Assembly (NCBI RefSeq): GCF_004102725.1
Contig: NZ_LHQS01000003.1
Coordinates: forward strand, 115,752-179,751
Reading direction: 5' to 3'
From: Methanoculleus taiwanensis
GTDB taxonomy: Archaea > Halobacteriota > Methanomicrobia > Methanomicrobiales > Methanoculleaceae
Length of the DNA stretch: 64,000 nt
Positions 33,645 to 43,032 of this stretch are shown here, piece by piece. Under the pieces are notes generated by a model, which did not search any database, was not told the DNA's origin, and saw only the letters and a list, made by a program, of their open reading frames with translations. Within the stretch, counting starts at the first letter, position 1. Every line of letters starts with the position of its first letter. The position numbers were made by a program, and so were the translations under genes.

Positions 33645-34246
33645 TGGATCTCGTCTACAGCCTCGGCCTGCTCGTCGTCTTCCTCGGGATAATCGTCGGG
33701 TTCTACGCCCTCATGCGCGAGCGGGACGACCTGCACCGGATACTGCTGACCGATCTTGCGGAGATCCTGGCGCTCGCCCTCATCGCCCTCGTCGCCACCG
33801 ACCTTGCCGAGGCGCTCATCCTCCCCGGCCTCGTCGTCGGGATATCCGAGCTCCTGGCCGTCTCGGAGGTCTACCTCGCCAAAGAAGAATTACGGACGCC
33901 GCCGGTCGCTCCGCCGCTCCGGATCGAGGTGATGGAGAGCGCACCAGGGATCATGGCGCTGATCCTGGTCACGTACGGCATCGTCCTCTCCGGGTTCACC
34001 GGCGGGGCGATCGCCGCCGTGGGCGCGCTCTTCTACTACCTCTGCAAGGGGCACGACGAGCGGTTCGACCTCATCGAGACCGTCAGCGGCTACGCCTGGG
34101 TCTTCTGGATAGGGGCGTTCTTCATCTTCATGTTCCTGCCTGCGTACTGGTTCTTCGGCGTGATGATCGCCGGCGGCGCGATCCTTGTGAAAGTGATGGC
34201 AAAGATGTCCCTCATCGGGACGATGCGGGGTGGCGCGAATGTTTAA
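33644..34246 (+). CDS. ehaG: Eha hydrogenase membrane subunit EhaG (DUF2105)
   Basis: A 200-residue protein with about five helices and acidic residues within them (LTDLAEILALALIALVATDLAEALILPGLVVGISELLAVSEVY), as in ion-translocating subunits. The ATG at 33644 shares a base with the ehaF stop (TGATG); a GTG one codon earlier is possible. Confidence 0.85.
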   Translation: MDLVYSLGLLVVFLGIIVGFYALMRERDDLHRILLTDLAEILALALIALVATDLAEALILPGLVVGISELLAVSEVYLAKEELRTPPVAPPLRIEVMESAPGIMALILVTYGIVLSGFTGGAIAAVGALFYYLCKGHDERFDLIETVSGYAWVFWIGAFFIFMFLPAYWFFGVMIAGGAILVKVMAKMSLIGTMRGGANV

Positions 34247-34907
34247 CCTCCCGGTAACGAACATCGGCGGCAGCGAGCTCTTTGTCCTCGAGTTCGGGGA
34301 TATCGTCGACTACTTCAGCGTCTATACCGCCGCGCTCTTCGCCTTCGCCCTCATCTTCACCGTCCTTGCGATCGTGAGCCGCCCCGAGCGAATGGTCGAT
34401 ATCGCGTTCGGGGGCGACGCCTACTACACGAAGGAGATCGACCCGAAACTGCTCCGGTTCCAGCGGTTCATGGCGATCGCCTGCGGCCTTGCCACGCTCG
34501 GCGCCGTCGTGAGCGGCGATGTCTTCAACTACGCCCTCTTCGTCTCGATGGTCGGCATCACCAACATCGGCATCGTCGCGGCGTACCGGAACAAACACGT
34601 CCTGAACGCCGCCTTCCAGTACGGCATCGTTGCGATGCTCGCCACGGTGCCGCTCTTTGGAGGAGCGGCTATCGTACTCGCCTCGACCGGCACCCTGAGC
34701 CTCTGGGAGCTCTACCTCCCTGCAGTCGCGGTGCCGCTGATCGCAAAGGTCTTCCTCGTCCTCGGGGTGATGGGCGAAGGAATGGCACCGTTCTACGTGG
34801 CGAAAGCGGAGATCACCCGCGCCCAGGGGGCTCCCTTCATCCTGATGGTGCACGTCAGTTCCCTGCTCGTCTTCCTGCGGGTGGTTGAGATAGTCATTTC
34901 GATGTGA
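34239..34907 (+). CDS. ehaH: Eha hydrogenase membrane subunit EhaH
   Basis: A 222-residue protein with about six helices. A half-buried Lys and Glu pattern (LPAVAVPLIAKVFLVLGVMGEGMAPFYVAKAEIT) recalls the antiporter-like NuoL/M/N helices involved in ion translocation. The ATG at 34239 lies 8 bp inside ehaG. Assignment to EhaH rests on position between ehaG and the small ehaI. Confidence 0.8.
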   Translation: MFNLPVTNIGGSELFVLEFGDIVDYFSVYTAALFAFALIFTVLAIVSRPERMVDIAFGGDAYYTKEIDPKLLRFQRFMAIACGLATLGAVVSGDVFNYALFVSMVGITNIGIVAAYRNKHVLNAAFQYGIVAMLATVPLFGGAAIVLASTGTLSLWELYLPAVAVPLIAKVFLVLGVMGEGMAPFYVAKAEITRAQGAPFILMVHVSSLLVFLRVVEIVISM

Positions 34908-34911
34908 TGAG

Positions 34912-35118
34912 ATGATACAGAAACAGCGTTCACTGAGTATTGCGGCGTTCTCCGGGATCGTCTGCCTGGCCGCGGCGATCGCGGCAGCGGCAGGCCTGCT
35001 TGACCTCTGGGTCGCGGAACTGCTGCTCGTCTTCGCATTTCCACCCTTCATTATATTCCTGGCACTATGGTGGAGTGCATCGGATGGAGTTGCGGACATC
35101 CCGTTCATAGGATACTGA
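34912..35118 (+). CDS. ehaI: Eha hydrogenase small membrane subunit EhaI
   Basis: A 68-residue, two-helix protein (IAAFSGIVCLAAAIAAAAGLL and ELLLVFAFPPFIIFLALWW) between ehaH and ehaJ. Assigned by position; the sequence alone is not distinctive. Confidence 0.7.
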   Translation: MIQKQRSLSIAAFSGIVCLAAAIAAAAGLLDLWVAELLLVFAFPPFIIFLALWWSASDGVADIPFIGY

Positions 35119-35119
35119 C

Positions 35120-35965
35120 ATGATAGAATACCTGATCTTCGCACTGTTCGCAGGGCTGCTCTTCCACGGCATTCACCGGAAGGTCATCGCACGGGTGCAG
35201 GGCCGCCCCGGGCCACCGATCTGGCAGGAGATTCTCCATACGCTGAAGTTCTCGTTCAAAGAGACCTGGATACCCCTGACGGCGAGCCGGACGCTCTTTG
35301 TAGCCGTTGTGCTCGTTGCAATCGGGATCTGGAGCGCCTCACTCTTCATCCTGCTCTCCGGCGGTAGCATCCTGCTGCTCTTCGGCGTCTACCTGATCCA
35401 CAAGATCGTGGAGCACGGGCTCGGCCTCTCGTCCGGTTCGCCCTACGGCAAGTTCGGGGCGATACGCTCGGTCATCTCCGCAGCCTCGGAACTGCCGCTC
35501 CTTGCGACGATCGGCGCGATATACTTCTTCACGAACTCGCTGATGCTCTCGGATATCATCGCCTGGCAGCAGGTAAACGGCCCGCTGCTCATCATCGCCT
35601 TCCCGGCAGCGGTCGCGATGTACCTCGTGATCCTCTCAAAGCTCCACTACAGCCCCTTTGCCATCATCGAGGCCAAAGAGATCGTGAGCGGCAACATGAC
35701 CGAGCACTTCGGCGCCTGGCGGGCAGGCCTTGAAGTCGCGTTCGCGATCAAGACCTACGTGCTCCTCTACGCCTTCGTGCTCATCTTTATCGGGCAGCTG
35801 CCCTTCCTCGTAACACTGCTCGTGATGCTCCTCATCCTCGTATCGCTCTCATTCGTCTGCGCAGTCTCACCGATGCTCTCCCCGTACGACACCGTTACGG
35901 TGCAGAGCCTGGTGACCGGGGCAGTCGTCGTCTATATCATCGTTCTCGGGGTGATTATGGGATGA
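35120..35965 (+). CDS. ehaJ: Eha hydrogenase NuoH/HycD-like membrane subunit EhaJ
   Basis: A 281-residue protein with about eight helices, the subunit that joins the hydrogenase module to the membrane arm in complex I relatives. It shows the NuoH-family start VIARVQGRPGPPIWQEILHTLKFSFKE and the acidic internal loop FAIIEAKEIVSGNMTEHFGAWRAGLE. Starts 1 bp after the ehaI stop. Confidence 0.93.
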   Translation: MIEYLIFALFAGLLFHGIHRKVIARVQGRPGPPIWQEILHTLKFSFKETWIPLTASRTLFVAVVLVAIGIWSASLFILLSGGSILLLFGVYLIHKIVEHGLGLSSGSPYGKFGAIRSVISAASELPLLATIGAIYFFTNSLMLSDIIAWQQVNGPLLIIAFPAAVAMYLVILSKLHYSPFAIIEAKEIVSGNMTEHFGAWRAGLEVAFAIKTYVLLYAFVLIFIGQLPFLVTLLVMLLILVSLSFVCAVSPMLSPYDTVTVQSLVTGAVVVYIIVLGVIMG

Positions 35966-36213
35966 ATCTGATACGTACGCTTATCACGCTCGGAGCCGTA
36001 TTTTATACTGCAGTAATGCTGGTCCAGGTGACCACGAACGAGAGCATACTCACGCAGGCGGCCGCCGGCATTATTCTGCTCGTCGCTGTCGCCGCGCTCA
36101 CGTGGCAGCGCGAGAGCCTTGCTCTCAAACGCTACGAGATGACCCTGCTCTGGGTAAGCGTCCTCTGTTTTGCAGTCTACGCACTGGCGGGTGCGTTCGG
36201 GAGGGGCCTGTGA
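35962..36213 (+). CDS. ehaL: Eha hydrogenase membrane subunit, EhaL-like (DUF2104)
   Basis: An 83-residue protein with three helices (LITLGAVFYTAVMLVQV, AAAGIILLVAVAALTW, MTLLWVSVLCFAVYALAGAF). Placed between ehaJ and ehaM as EhaL is in Methanothermobacter, though EhaK would then be missing. Overlaps both neighbours. Confidence 0.65.
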   Translation: MNLIRTLITLGAVFYTAVMLVQVTTNESILTQAAAGIILLVAVAALTWQRESLALKRYEMTLLWVSVLCFAVYALAGAFGRGL

Positions 36214-36599
36214 TGAAGTACCTGTACGAGAAGGATCTCCGGCAGATGAAGTACAATATCTTAACGAGCACCCGGCACGACCTGGCCGTCAAAGAGCTCG
36301 CACGCCGCCTCGACGTAAGCGACCAGAAACTCAGGATGATCCTGATTCGGGACTTCGATATGTCGCTCCTCGAGAATCTCCAGGCCCGCTACGAGATGGG
36401 GCTTCTGCACGCCGACAGGGGCGATCCGATCGCGGGGGCGCTCGGGTGCGAGTTCTTCACCCGCTTCATCCCCCTGGTCGAACCCGGGACGATGCAGGCG
36501 ATCTATAACGACGTCAGAGCGGCGATCGCGGCCGGAACACCGGAAGTACCGGCGATCGACGATGGGAAGGCAAAGATACGCGAGGCAATCAAAAGATGA
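36213..36599 (+). CDS. ehaM: Eha-associated soluble subunit EhaM (DUF1959)
   Basis: A 128-residue soluble, helical protein ([53 protein letters not shown]) of the DUF1959 family. Its first part resembles a helix-turn-helix, but it is a known component of the eha operon with unknown role. The ATG shares a base with the ehaL stop (TGATG). Confidence 0.85.
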   Translation: MKYLYEKDLRQMKYNILTSTRHDLAVKELARRLDVSDQKLRMILIRDFDMSLLENLQARYEMGLLHADRGDPIAGALGCEFFTRFIPLVEPGTMQAIYNDVRAAIAAGTPEVPAIDDGKAKIREAIKR

Positions 36600-37051
36600 G
36601 CATCCTTCAGAAGATCAAAAACACCGTCCGTTCGCGCTCGATTCATGTCGCCTACGTCGACGTCGGGTCCTGCAACGGCTGCGACATCGAGGTGCTTGCA
36701 TGCCTCGCACCCCGGTACGACATCGAGCAGTACGGCATTTACGTTCACAATAACCCGCGGGAAGCGGACGTCCTGCTCGTCATCGGGTCCATGACACCGC
36801 AGTGGGTGGATAAGCTCCAGGACATCTGGGAGAAGATCCCGGAACCAAAGGTGGCGATAGCCGTCGGGAACTGCCCTATCTCAGGCTGTGTCTTCAACCG
36901 TTGGCACTCGTACATCGAACCGCCGGTCGCGAAGTACATCCCCATCGCGGCACAGGTGCCGGGATGCCCACCCCGGCCAACGGAGATCCTGAATGCCATA
37001 CTCGCGCTCGCACCGACGCTGTTTAACGATTACGAGGAGAAGAAGAAATGA
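36596..37051 (+). CDS. ehaN: Eha [NiFe]-hydrogenase small subunit
   Basis: A 151-residue NuoB/small-subunit homologue holding the proximal [4Fe-4S] cluster. The four expected Cys are present: Cys26 and Cys29 (SCNGCD), Cys93 ([10 protein letters not shown]) and Cys124 (PGCPPRP). Passes electrons from the NiFe site to the ferredoxin subunits. Overlaps ehaM and the large-subunit gene by 4 bp each. Confidence 0.95.
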   Translation: MSILQKIKNTVRSRSIHVAYVDVGSCNGCDIEVLACLAPRYDIEQYGIYVHNNPREADVLLVIGSMTPQWVDKLQDIWEKIPEPKVAIAVGNCPISGCVFNRWHSYIEPPVAKYIPIAAQVPGCPPRPTEILNAILALAPTLFNDYEEKKK

Positions 37052-38139
37052 AGAAGACCGTCGACGTATCCATCCCCCTCGGCCCCATGCACCCCTGCTG
37101 GAAAGAGCCAGTCCGCTTAAAGTGCGAGACGAGCGGGGAGCGGGTGCTTAGAACCGAGGTCGAACTCGGGTACATGAAGAAAGGGATCGAGCGGATCATG
37201 CGGGGGCGCCCCTGGCAGGAAGTGATGTTCCTCGCAGAGCGCGTCTGCGGCATCTGCTCCGTCGTCCACAATATGGTCTTTATCGAGGCGATGGAAGGTA
37301 TCAGCGGGATCGAGGTGCCGCCGCGTGCCGCATACCTCCGCGTCGTCGTCAACGAGCTCGACCGGATAGCAAGCCACATCCTCGCGAACTTCTCCTACTG
37401 CTACACAATCGAGCATGAAACCCTCGCCATGTACCTGCTGAACGTCCGCGAGACCGTTCTCGACAACCTCGAACGGATCACCGGCTCCCGGATCAATACC
37501 GCCTACATGATCCCGGGCGGCGTGCGGTTCGACATCTCGGACGAGGACAAAGCCGCGCTCCTCGCGGACCTCGCGAAGGTCGAGGCGGATATGAAACGGT
37601 ATGTCAGCATGTTCGAAACCGGCCCCCTGATCGCCCTTCGGAGCAAGGGAATCGGAGTTATGACGCGGGAAAGGGCGATCGAGGCACACACTGTCGGGCC
37701 GACCGCAAGGGCGAGCGGTGTGCCTGAATGCGACCGCCGGCTCCGCCACCCCACCTACCGGCAGCTCGGCTTTGAGCCGATCAGCAGAACCGAGGGCGAC
37801 AACTTCGCCCGGAACATGGTCAGGTACCAGGAGGTCTTCCAGAGCATCGACCTCATCCGGCAGTGCGTCGACCGGCTGCCGGAGGGCGGTTCGATCCGCG
37901 GCGGCGGCGTCTGCAGTGCCGGCGAGATCGTCTACCAGGGCGAGGCGCCGAGGGGCGAGCTGACCTACTCGATCACATCCGACGAATATGGCAGGATCGT
38001 CGATATCACCATCAGAACGCCGTCCATCATGAACATCGAGGCCTGCGCCCACCACATGATCACGGATGCAACCTCGATCGCCGACGTGACGTCGACGTTC
38101 ATCAGCAGCGATCCCTGTATCGCCTGCAACGAACGGTAG
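37048..38139 (+). CDS. ehaO: Eha [NiFe]-hydrogenase large (catalytic) subunit
   Basis: A 363-residue large subunit. The NiFe active site has both CxxC pairs: RVCGICS (Cys67, Cys70) and the C-terminal DPCIAC (Cys357, Cys360) only three residues before the stop, so there is no cleavable extension and maturation needs no endopeptidase. Oxidises H2 and, driven by the ion gradient, reduces ferredoxin. Confidence 0.95.
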   Translation: MKKTVDVSIPLGPMHPCWKEPVRLKCETSGERVLRTEVELGYMKKGIERIMRGRPWQEVMFLAERVCGICSVVHNMVFIEAMEGISGIEVPPRAAYLRVVVNELDRIASHILANFSYCYTIEHETLAMYLLNVRETVLDNLERITGSRINTAYMIPGGVRFDISDEDKAALLADLAKVEADMKRYVSMFETGPLIALRSKGIGVMTRERAIEAHTVGPTARASGVPECDRRLRHPTYRQLGFEPISRTEGDNFARNMVRYQEVFQSIDLIRQCVDRLPEGGSIRGGGVCSAGEIVYQGEAPRGELTYSITSDEYGRIVDITIRTPSIMNIEACAHHMITDATSIADVTSTFISSDPCIACNER

Positions 38140-38148
38140 GAGGAGAGA

Positions 38149-38754
38149 ATGGGTCTGTCAATCACCTGGTACTTACGCGAATTCCTGCGGATGGAGTGGC
38201 TCCGGAAGTTCTTCTTTGCTAAGACCGCTCCGCTGGTTTCCCCGCCTTATTTCAAGGACTACCCGCTGACGACCGGGCACGAGTGTACGGCCTGCTACAG
38301 CTGCATGATGATCTGTCCGGCGCCGGGGGCGATCGAGGTTCTCCGGCACCAGGATCACTGGAAACCCATGATCCACCGCGGGCACTGCATCCGCTGCGGC
38401 CTCTGCGTCGAGGCCTGCCCCGAAGACGTCCTCTGGAGCGGGCGGGTGCTCGACCAGCAGCAGCAGCAGAAGACGGAGTTCCGGTCGTGGTACCGCCTCA
38501 CCGTCGACGATACGCTCTGCATGCGGTGCGGGAACTGCGCCGTCTCCTGCCCGGTCAACAAACGCGAGGACCCGCAGCTTGCATCCACCGGCACCTCCGC
38601 AAACGACGAGGTTATCATGAAAGTCGAGGGCGGGCGCCTCCGGGTGATCCACGAGGAGAAGTGCGTCGGGTGCAAGACCTGCGAGAACAACTGCCCGAAC
38701 AAGGCCATCCGCGTCGCCCGGATGGTCGAAGGCATCCAGGAGGAAGCGGCATGA
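38149..38754 (+). CDS. Eha polyferredoxin, four [4Fe-4S] clusters
   Basis: A 201-residue protein with four complete CxxCxxCxxxC motifs: Cys46-49-52-56, 80-83-86-90, 124-127-130-134 and 172-175-178-182. An N-terminal amphipathic or membrane-touching segment (LREFLRMEWLRKFFFAK) precedes them. It corresponds to EhaP/EhaQ, but the exact letter is unclear. It overlaps fwdD by 4 bp, which makes it the physical link in the operon between the hydrogenase and the formylmethanofuran dehydrogenase. Confidence 0.9.
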   Translation: MGLSITWYLREFLRMEWLRKFFFAKTAPLVSPPYFKDYPLTTGHECTACYSCMMICPAPGAIEVLRHQDHWKPMIHRGHCIRCGLCVEACPEDVLWSGRVLDQQQQQKTEFRSWYRLTVDDTLCMRCGNCAVSCPVNKREDPQLASTGTSANDEVIMKVEGGRLRVIHEEKCVGCKTCENNCPNKAIRVARMVEGIQEEAA

Positions 38755-39140
38755 AGTTTCTGATGAACACGGGGCGTACGGTGAACCAGGGCGCGAGCGT
38801 GGAGAACAAGCGGTCGGCCGCCTACAACGACGAGACCGGCACCTGCTTCATGCACCTCTTCGACATGATGGAACTCGGCGTCGACGACCGGGAGAACGTG
38901 CGGGTGACGAGCCCCTTCGGCGAGGTCGTCCTCATGGTCGTATCCGACGAGCACCTCAAACCGGGAACGATCTTCGTGCCCTACGGACCGTATGCAAATC
39001 ACATCATCGACGGAGAGACCCACTCGACGGGGATGCCCGACTTCAAATCGACCGAGGTGACGATCGAACCGACCGATGAAGCTCGCAAGTCCGTCTACGA
39101 CCTGATGGCGGACCTCGGAGGACTGCCCTATGATCATTAA
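38751..39140 (+). CDS. fwdD: Formylmethanofuran dehydrogenase subunit D
   Basis: A 129-residue subunit with the molybdopterin-dinucleotide-binding barrel. It has LMNTGRTVNQGASVENKRS near the start and VTSPFGEVVLMVVSDEHLKPGTIFVPYGPYAN in the core. Binds the pterin cofactor with FwdB. The ATG overlaps the polyferredoxin stop (ATGA) and fwdB starts 11 bp before its end. Confidence 0.94.
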   Translation: MKFLMNTGRTVNQGASVENKRSAAYNDETGTCFMHLFDMMELGVDDRENVRVTSPFGEVVLMVVSDEHLKPGTIFVPYGPYANHIIDGETHSTGMPDFKSTEVTIEPTDEARKSVYDLMADLGGLPYDH

Positions 39141-40419
39141 AGACGCCGTCTGCCCCTTCTGCGGATGCCTCTGCGACGATATCGAGGTGACGGTCGATGA
39201 CGGGAAGATCGTCGCCGTCGACAACGCCTGCACGCTCGGGAACCACAAGTTCCTCGGTGATCACCGATTGCCGGGCCCTATCAGGCGCGACGGTGATACC
39301 TGGAAAGATATCAGATACGACGAGGCCGTAGAGTATGCCGTCGATATGCTGCTCGAGGCCGACCGGCCGCTCCTCTACGGCTGGAGCGGCACGCACGGCG
39401 AGGCACAGTGCGTCGGCGTCCATATGGCCGAACTCCTCCGGGGCGTCATCGACAACACCTCGTCCGTCTGCCACGGCCCGTCGATCCTCGCTATCCAGGA
39501 GGTCGGCCACCCCGGCTGCACCCTCGGTCAGGTGAAGAACCGGGCGGATCTCCTCATCTACTGGGGGTGCAACCCGATCGACGCCCACCCCCGGCACCTC
39601 TCCCGCTACACCCGCTATGCCGACGGGTTCTTCCTCGAGAATGCCTTCCGCGACCGGAAGGTGATCGTCGTTGATGTCCGGAAGACCGAGACGACGAACC
39701 TCGCCGACGAGTTCGTACAGATACAACCCGGCGCCGACTACGCAGTGCTCTCGGCGCTCCGGGCGATCGCCCGCGGCAAGGGAGACGCGCTCCCCCGCAC
39801 CGTCGGAGGCGTCCCCCGCGAACAGCTCGTCAGGATCGTCGATCTCTGCAAAAAAGCGAAGTTCGGAGCGGTCTACTTCGGCCTCGGGCTCACCATGACC
39901 CGGGGGAAGTACAAGAATATCCGGAACGCCATCGAACTCGTCGACGAGCTCTCCCGGCACACGAAGTTTACCATTTCGGCGATGCGCGGGCACTACAACG
40001 TCTACGGGTCGAACGAAGTGAACACGTGGATGACGGGGTACCCGTTCGGGATTGACTTTTCACGCGGGATCGCCTTCTACAACCCGGGCGAGACGACCGC
40101 CGTCGATATCCTCGCCCGGAAGGAGTGCGACGCCTGCCTGATCGTCGCAAGCGACCCCGGCGCCCACTTCCCCCGCGCCTGCATCAAGCACCTTGCCGAT
40201 ATACCGGTGGTGCAGATCGACCCGTACGCCAACGCGACCACGGCCTTCTGCGACGTCCAGATACCGGTCGCGGTGACCGGAATAGACGCCGAAGGCACCG
40301 CATACCGGATGGACGGCGTACCGATACGGACACGGAAGGTGCTCTCGACCGGCTACCCGAGCGACGAGGAGATTCTTGGACGGATATACGCACGGATACA
40401 GGAGGTGCGGCAGCCATGA
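39130..40419 (+). CDS. fwdB: Formylmethanofuran dehydrogenase subunit B (catalytic, Cys type)
   Basis: A 429-residue member of the formate-dehydrogenase-like molybdopterin family that reduces CO2 to formate inside the complex. The N-terminal [4Fe-4S] motif is CPFCGCLCDD plus a later Cys34. The residue that ligates W or Mo is Cys114 in SSVCHGPS; a selenocysteine (TGA) version is not used here. The rest has the pterin-binding pattern (YWGCNPIDAHPRH, VDVRKTETT, ASDPGAHFP). Confidence 0.96.
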   Translation: MIIKDAVCPFCGCLCDDIEVTVDDGKIVAVDNACTLGNHKFLGDHRLPGPIRRDGDTWKDIRYDEAVEYAVDMLLEADRPLLYGWSGTHGEAQCVGVHMAELLRGVIDNTSSVCHGPSILAIQEVGHPGCTLGQVKNRADLLIYWGCNPIDAHPRHLSRYTRYADGFFLENAFRDRKVIVVDVRKTETTNLADEFVQIQPGADYAVLSALRAIARGKGDALPRTVGGVPREQLVRIVDLCKKAKFGAVYFGLGLTMTRGKYKNIRNAIELVDELSRHTKFTISAMRGHYNVYGSNEVNTWMTGYPFGIDFSRGIAFYNPGETTAVDILARKECDACLIVASDPGAHFPRACIKHLADIPVVQIDPYANATTAFCDVQIPVAVTGIDAEGTAYRMDGVPIRTRKVLSTGYPSDEEILGRIYARIQEVRQP

Positions 40420-42116
40420 GCGAGATGCTGATCAAAAACGCCTTCGTCATCGATCCGTTGAACGGGATCAACGGCGAAGTGATGGATATCGCCATCCGCG
40501 ATGGGAAGATCGTCGAAGCGGTCGGCGATGCGGCGGAGGTCATCGACGCCCGCCGAAACCTCACGCTCCCGGGAGGGGTAGACTCGCACACGCATATCTG
40601 CGGCACCAAGGTGAACTTCGGCCGCTACATGAGCCCTGAGGATATGCGTGCGGGGAGGACCCCACGGCGCGGGCATATGCACGCCACCTCGGGTTACAGC
40701 GTGCCGACGACCTACGGGAACAGCTACCGCTACAGTGCGATGGGCTACACCACCCTGCTCGAAGGGGCGATGGCACCGCTCGAGGCACGCCACACCCACG
40801 AGGAGTTCAGCTACACCCCCCTCCAGGACACCATGGCAAACGCCCTCTTCGACGGGAACTGGTCGGTGCTGGAGGCGGTGCGGGACGGCGATACAAAACG
40901 GGTCGCCGCCGTCATCGCATGGGTGCTCTCCGCCGTCAAGGGGTTCGCCGTCAAGCTCACGAACCCCGGGGGCACCGAGGCGTGGGGCTGGGGAGAGAAC
41001 GTAGACTGCATCCAAAAACCCATCGCCAACTTCGAGGTCTCCCCGGCGGAGATCATCAGGACGATCGTGGAGGCGAACGAACTGCTCCACCTCCCGCACT
41101 CGGTGCACCTCCACTGCAACAACCTCGGAAAACCCGGCAACTACACCTGCACGATGGGAACGTTCGGGCTCATCCCCGACCTGAACAAGAAACGCCAGAC
41201 GCTGTACGCGACGCACGTCCAGTACCACGCCTACGGCGGGTCGGGGTGGAACGACTTCTGCTCGAAGAGCGAGCCGATAGCGAACATGGTGAACATGCGC
41301 CCCCAGATCGCGATCGATATGGGGCAGGTGATGTTCGGCAAGACCACGACCATGACCGCCGACGGGCCGATGGAGTTCAACCTCTACCGCCTCCACCACG
41401 ACAAGTGGAGCAACCACGACGTAGAGCTCGAGACGGGCTCCGGCATCATCCCCGTGCTCTACCGGAGAAAGAACCTCGTCAACTCCGTGATGTGGGCGAT
41501 CGGCCTTGAGCTTGCGCTCCTCGTAGATGACCCGTGGCGGTGCCTCCTGACGACGGATAACCCGAACGGCGCTCCGTTCGTCCGCTATCCGGAGATCATC
41601 GCGCTTCTGATGAGCAAAAGATACCGGGAGGAGGAACTCGCGACGGTGCACCCCGATACGGAGCACCGGGTACCGCTGCCGGCGATCGACCGGGAGCTGG
41701 ACTGGCACGATATCGCGGTGATGACCCGTGCCGCCCAGGCGAAGGCACTCGGCATCGTCGATATCGGGAAAGGCCACCTCGCACCCGGAGCGGACGCCGA
41801 CGTCGCGATCTACCCGATCCGCGTCGACGAGACCGACCCGTCCGTCGACTACCGCAGGGTCATCGATGCGTTCAGCCGGACGGAGTATACCATCAAGCGC
41901 GGGCGGGTCGTCTGCCGGAGCGGCGAGTGCGTCGTCGACGGGAACAACACCACGATCTGGGTCAAGCCGAAGGTCTCTCCGGAGTACGACATGGGCAAGG
42001 ATCCCGACTTCATCAGGAAGTTCGACCGCTACTACACCGTCCGGATGAGGAACTACCCGGTCCAGGACGAGTACCTGAAGCGGAATCTCTGCATCGAGAC
42101 GGAGGCGGAGCTATGA
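40416..42116 (+). CDS. fwdA: Formylmethanofuran dehydrogenase subunit A
   Basis: A 566-residue amidohydrolase-fold subunit that condenses formate with methanofuran at a dinuclear zinc site. HTH at His58/His60 (GVDSHTHICG), the carboxylated Lys position in FAVKLTNPGG, LHCNNLG and TTDNPNGAPF carry the expected ligands. ATGA overlap with fwdB and with fwdC. Confidence 0.96.
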   Translation: MSEMLIKNAFVIDPLNGINGEVMDIAIRDGKIVEAVGDAAEVIDARRNLTLPGGVDSHTHICGTKVNFGRYMSPEDMRAGRTPRRGHMHATSGYSVPTTYGNSYRYSAMGYTTLLEGAMAPLEARHTHEEFSYTPLQDTMANALFDGNWSVLEAVRDGDTKRVAAVIAWVLSAVKGFAVKLTNPGGTEAWGWGENVDCIQKPIANFEVSPAEIIRTIVEANELLHLPHSVHLHCNNLGKPGNYTCTMGTFGLIPDLNKKRQTLYATHVQYHAYGGSGWNDFCSKSEPIANMVNMRPQIAIDMGQVMFGKTTTMTADGPMEFNLYRLHHDKWSNHDVELETGSGIIPVLYRRKNLVNSVMWAIGLELALLVDDPWRCLLTTDNPNGAPFVRYPEIIALLMSKRYREEELATVHPDTEHRVPLPAIDRELDWHDIAVMTRAAQAKALGIVDIGKGHLAPGADADVAIYPIRVDETDPSVDYRRVIDAFSRTEYTIKRGRVVCRSGECVVDGNNTTIWVKPKVSPEYDMGKDPDFIRKFDRYYTVRMRNYPVQDEYLKRNLCIETEAEL

Positions 42117-42883
42117 TGCGTGTGACGCTCGCGGTGAAACCGCGCAAAAAACCCCTTCTCCCCATCGAGGCGGAGTGCATCGTGCCGAAGACTTTCCTTT
42201 CCGGCGAGGCCGTATACGTCTGGCGCGGGAACAAGGAGCTCCCGCTCGACGAAGTCTTCTCCGTTACGATAGAGGGAACGGCTGACCGCACGGAGGACGT
42301 CGAGATCTTCATCTCCGGCGACACCTCCCGGATCAAGCGCATCGGGGAGTACCTGGATGCCGGGCGGATCGTCATCGAAGGCGACATCGGGATGCACTGC
42401 GGCAACTTCATGAGCGGCGGCACCATCGAGATCGGCGGCGACGCCGACGGCTGGCTCGGCAGGGAGATGCGGGGCGGCACGATCATCTGCCGCGGCAACG
42501 CGGCGGACTACTGCGCAGCGGGGTATCGCGGCGGCCGGAAAGGCATGACCGGCGGGAAGGTGGAGGTCTTCGGCAACACCGGCGATTTCCTTGCAGAGCA
42601 TCTCGCAGGCGGAACGGTAATCGTCCACGGCGATGCGGGCGATATGGCCGGTATCGAGATGCATTCGGGCTCGCTCACCATCGAGGGGAGTTGCAGCCGC
42701 CCGTGCGGGAACATGGCGGGAGGTACGTGTGTGGTGCACGGCACCGCTCACGAGATGCTCCCCACCTTCAGAAAGATCGGACCGACCACCCTCGAAGGGA
42801 TGCCGTTTACGTCATTTACGGGTGATATCGCCAATCGAGGGAAAGGAAACCTTATTGTAAGGGACTACACATACATGGATTAA
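42113..42883 (+). CDS. fwdC: Formylmethanofuran dehydrogenase subunit C
   Basis: A 256-residue right-handed beta helix related to the C-terminal domain of glutamate synthase. Repeats of the form GGxIxIxGxAG (MSGGTIEIGGDADGWLGREM, LAGGTVIVHGDAGDMAGIEM) run through it. Structural subunit of the Fwd complex. Its stop shares a base with the start of the small zinc-ribbon gene. Confidence 0.96.
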   Translation: MMRVTLAVKPRKKPLLPIEAECIVPKTFLSGEAVYVWRGNKELPLDEVFSVTIEGTADRTEDVEIFISGDTSRIKRIGEYLDAGRIVIEGDIGMHCGNFMSGGTIEIGGDADGWLGREMRGGTIICRGNAADYCAAGYRGGRKGMTGGKVEVFGNTGDFLAEHLAGGTVIVHGDAGDMAGIEMHSGSLTIEGSCSRPCGNMAGGTCVVHGTAHEMLPTFRKIGPTTLEGMPFTSFTGDIANRGKGNLIVRDYTYMD

Positions 42884-43032
42884 TGGCCAGGCACGAGTGC
42901 GGTTTCGAAGCTCCGATACACTGCAAAAAGTGCGGACGGCCGCTGACCTCAAACGAGCGCATCGGCCTGTACTGTCCACACTGCGGCAGAAGAGTCAGTA
43001 TGCTCTGTCCGGGGTGCGGACGACGCTGGTAA
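42883..43032 (+). CDS. Tiny double zinc-ribbon protein at the end of the fwd operon
   Basis: A 49-residue protein (42883-43032) with CKKCGRP, YCPHCGRR and LCPGCGRRW, plus an earlier HEC, enough Cys for one or two zinc ribbons. The ATG overlaps the fwdC stop (TAATGG), which is strong evidence that it is translated with fwd. No fwd or eha subunit of this kind is known to me. It could be a metal or redox accessory factor for the complex. Its stop abuts the opposing DUF1922 gene with no gap. Confidence 0.8.
   Translation: MARHECGFEAPIHCKKCGRPLTSNERIGLYCPHCGRRVSMLCPGCGRRW

Noticed and set aside
39130..40419. Possible selenocysteine in FwdB
   Set aside because: The ligand position is an ordinary Cys codon in SSVCHGPS and there is no in-frame TGA.
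40353..41777. 474-codon minus-strand frame over fwdA
   Set aside because: Shadow of fwdA; no start signal or family features.
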